Positions 5,918 to 6,250 of a stretch of DNA of 6,250 nt are shown in pieces. Source of the stretch: Clostridiales bacterium (GTDB taxonomy: Bacteria; Bacillota; Clostridia; Oscillospirales; Oscillospiraceae); the NCBI GenBank assembly GCA_021201515.1, contig JAJQET010000199.1, forward strand, positions 1 through 6,250. Reading direction: 5' to 3'. Positions within the stretch are counted from its first letter, which is position 1. Each line of letters opens with the position of its first letter. The notes below the pieces were generated by a model. It was not told where the DNA came from and ran no database searches. It saw only the letters and a list, made by a program, of their open reading frames with translations. The position numbers and the translations under genes are program-made.

Positions 5918-5946
5918 TTGACAAACGGTGGGAGAATGGGTATAAT
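5918..5946 (+). promoter_or_regulatory. consensus sigma-A promoter of the tRNA cluster
   Basis: TTGACA (5918-5923) and TATAAT (5941-5946) match consensus at all 12 positions and are spaced by exactly 17 bases. Transcription should start near 5953, leaving a leader of about 45 bases before tRNA-Val. Such a strong promoter is expected for stable RNA genes. It starts only 33 bases after the hslO stop. Confidence 0.9.
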
Positions 5947-5997
5947 AATCCTTGCTGAGTGCAGGACGCAGACGCGAACCTGACAAACGACTGGCAT

Positions 5998-6074
5998 GGG
6001 AGCATAGCTCAGCTGGTTAGAGCACCTGCCTTACAAGCAGGGGGTCATAGGTTCGAGTCCTATTGTTCCCACCA
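5998..6074 (+). tRNA. tRNA-Val(UAC)
   Basis: A complete cloverleaf is visible. The acceptor GGGAGCA (5998-6004) pairs with TGTTCCC (6064-6070), with one G-U. The D-arm is GCTC/GAGC. The anticodon stem is CCTGC/GCAGG, with the loop CTTACAA giving anticodon TAC (6032-6034), which reads GUA valine codons. The T-arm is ATAGG-TTCGAGT-CCTAT. The CCA end is encoded (6072-6074) after discriminator A. It is the first gene of the cluster, about 45 bases after the inferred transcript start. Confidence 0.97.
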
Positions 6075-6095
6075 TTTGTCTCAGCTTCTTTGAAT

Positions 6096-6172
6096 GGCCC
6101 GGTAGTTCAGTTGGTTAGAACGCCAGCCTGTCACGCTGGAGGTCGACAGTTCGAGCCTGTTCCGGGTCGCCA
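6096..6172 (+). tRNA. tRNA-Asp(GUC)
   Basis: The acceptor GGCCCGG (6096-6102) pairs with CCGGGTC (6162-6168), with one G-U. The anticodon stem CCAGC/GCTGG carries the loop CTGTCAC, so the anticodon is GTC (6130-6132) and reads aspartate codons. The T-arm is GACAG-TTCGAGC-CTGTT. Discriminator G and an encoded CCA (6170-6172) complete it. A 21-base spacer separates it from tRNA-Val, and the two are surely co-transcribed. Confidence 0.97.
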
Positions 6173-6176
6173 TTTT

Positions 6177-6195
6177 TCCATGCCATCGGCATGGA
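6177..6195 (+). other. hairpin in the tRNA-Asp/tRNA-Phe spacer
   Basis: TCCATGCC (6177-6184) and GGCATGGA (6188-6195) pair perfectly over eight bases around an ATC loop, ending three bases before tRNA-Phe. The T-run (6173-6177) lies before the stem, not after it, so this is not a normal terminator in the + direction. A processing signal that exposes the tRNA ends is possible. Its tip GCCATCGGC is identical to the tip of the hairpin at 2-16. Confidence 0.45.
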
Positions 6196-6198
6196 TAT

Positions 6199-6250
6199 GC
6201 CTCTGTAGCTCAGTTGGTAGAGCAGGGGACTGAAAATCCCCGTGTCATTG
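6199..6250 (+). tRNA. tRNA-Phe(GAA), 3' part outside the window
   Basis: The acceptor 5' strand GCCTCTG (6199-6205), the D-arm GCTC/GAGC and the anticodon stem GGGGA/TCCCC (6225-6229, 6237-6241) are present. The loop CTGAAAA gives anticodon GAA (6232-6234) for phenylalanine. The sequence stops in the T-stem, so the 3' acceptor strand and CCA cannot be checked. It belongs to the same tRNA transcript. Confidence 0.93.

Noticed and set aside
4812..6005. 397-codon open frame on the - strand opposite hslO
   Set aside because: It covers the promoter of the tRNA cluster and all of hslO, its composition is histidine- and glycine-rich in a shadow-like way, and it shows no known motif.
1..6250. CRISPR array, transposase, phage or defence genes
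   Set aside because: No regularly spaced repeats, no matching protein motifs and no coding region left unexplained except the small membrane protein.

Overview
The window reads as chromosomal DNA of a GC-rich member of the Clostridia (Bacillota). An Oscillospiraceae-type gut anaerobe is my inference from three things: a TrpR-like YerC protein, an rbfA-nrnA-truB-ribF gene order typical of Bacillota, and very GC-rich third codon positions. That codon bias also produces many long but spurious antisense frames. No taxonomic marker in the window fixes the genus.

Layout. Positions 1-300 hold no credible gene but are unusually rich in perfect inverted repeats. A good sigma-70/sigma-A type promoter (316-344) follows, then a GC hairpin in the presumed leader. 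Seven genes then run tightly packed on the + strand: yerC (TrpR-like regulator), a class I SAM methyltransferase, rbfA, nrnA, a small three-helix membrane protein of unknown function, truB and ribF. An eighth gene, hslO (Hsp33), closes the run. Several neighbours overlap by 4, 8 or 11 bases, and the remaining gaps are 20-35 bases, so one operon is likely. I see no internal terminator. After hslO a perfect-consensus promoter (TTGACA, 17 bases, TATAAT) drives a tRNA cluster on the same strand: tRNA-Val(UAC), tRNA-Asp(GUC) and tRNA-Phe(GAA). The last is cut by the window edge. The first two encode their CCA ends.

Function. The core genes serve translation: 30S maturation (RbfA), tRNA pseudouridine 55 (TruB) and the tRNAs themselves. 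They sit with nanoRNA/pAp recycling (NrnA), FMN/FAD synthesis (RibF) and a redox-activated holdase (Hsp33). In many Bacillota rbfA follows nusA-infB and ribF precedes rpsO. Here rbfA instead follows yerC and a methyltransferase behind its own promoter, and hslO follows ribF.

Novelty. Most of the window is ordinary housekeeping. The parts least explained are the hairpin-rich 5' region, the dyad symmetry around the yerC promoter, and the small membrane protein between nrnA and truB. I found no CRISPR array, transposase, phage gene or defence system.
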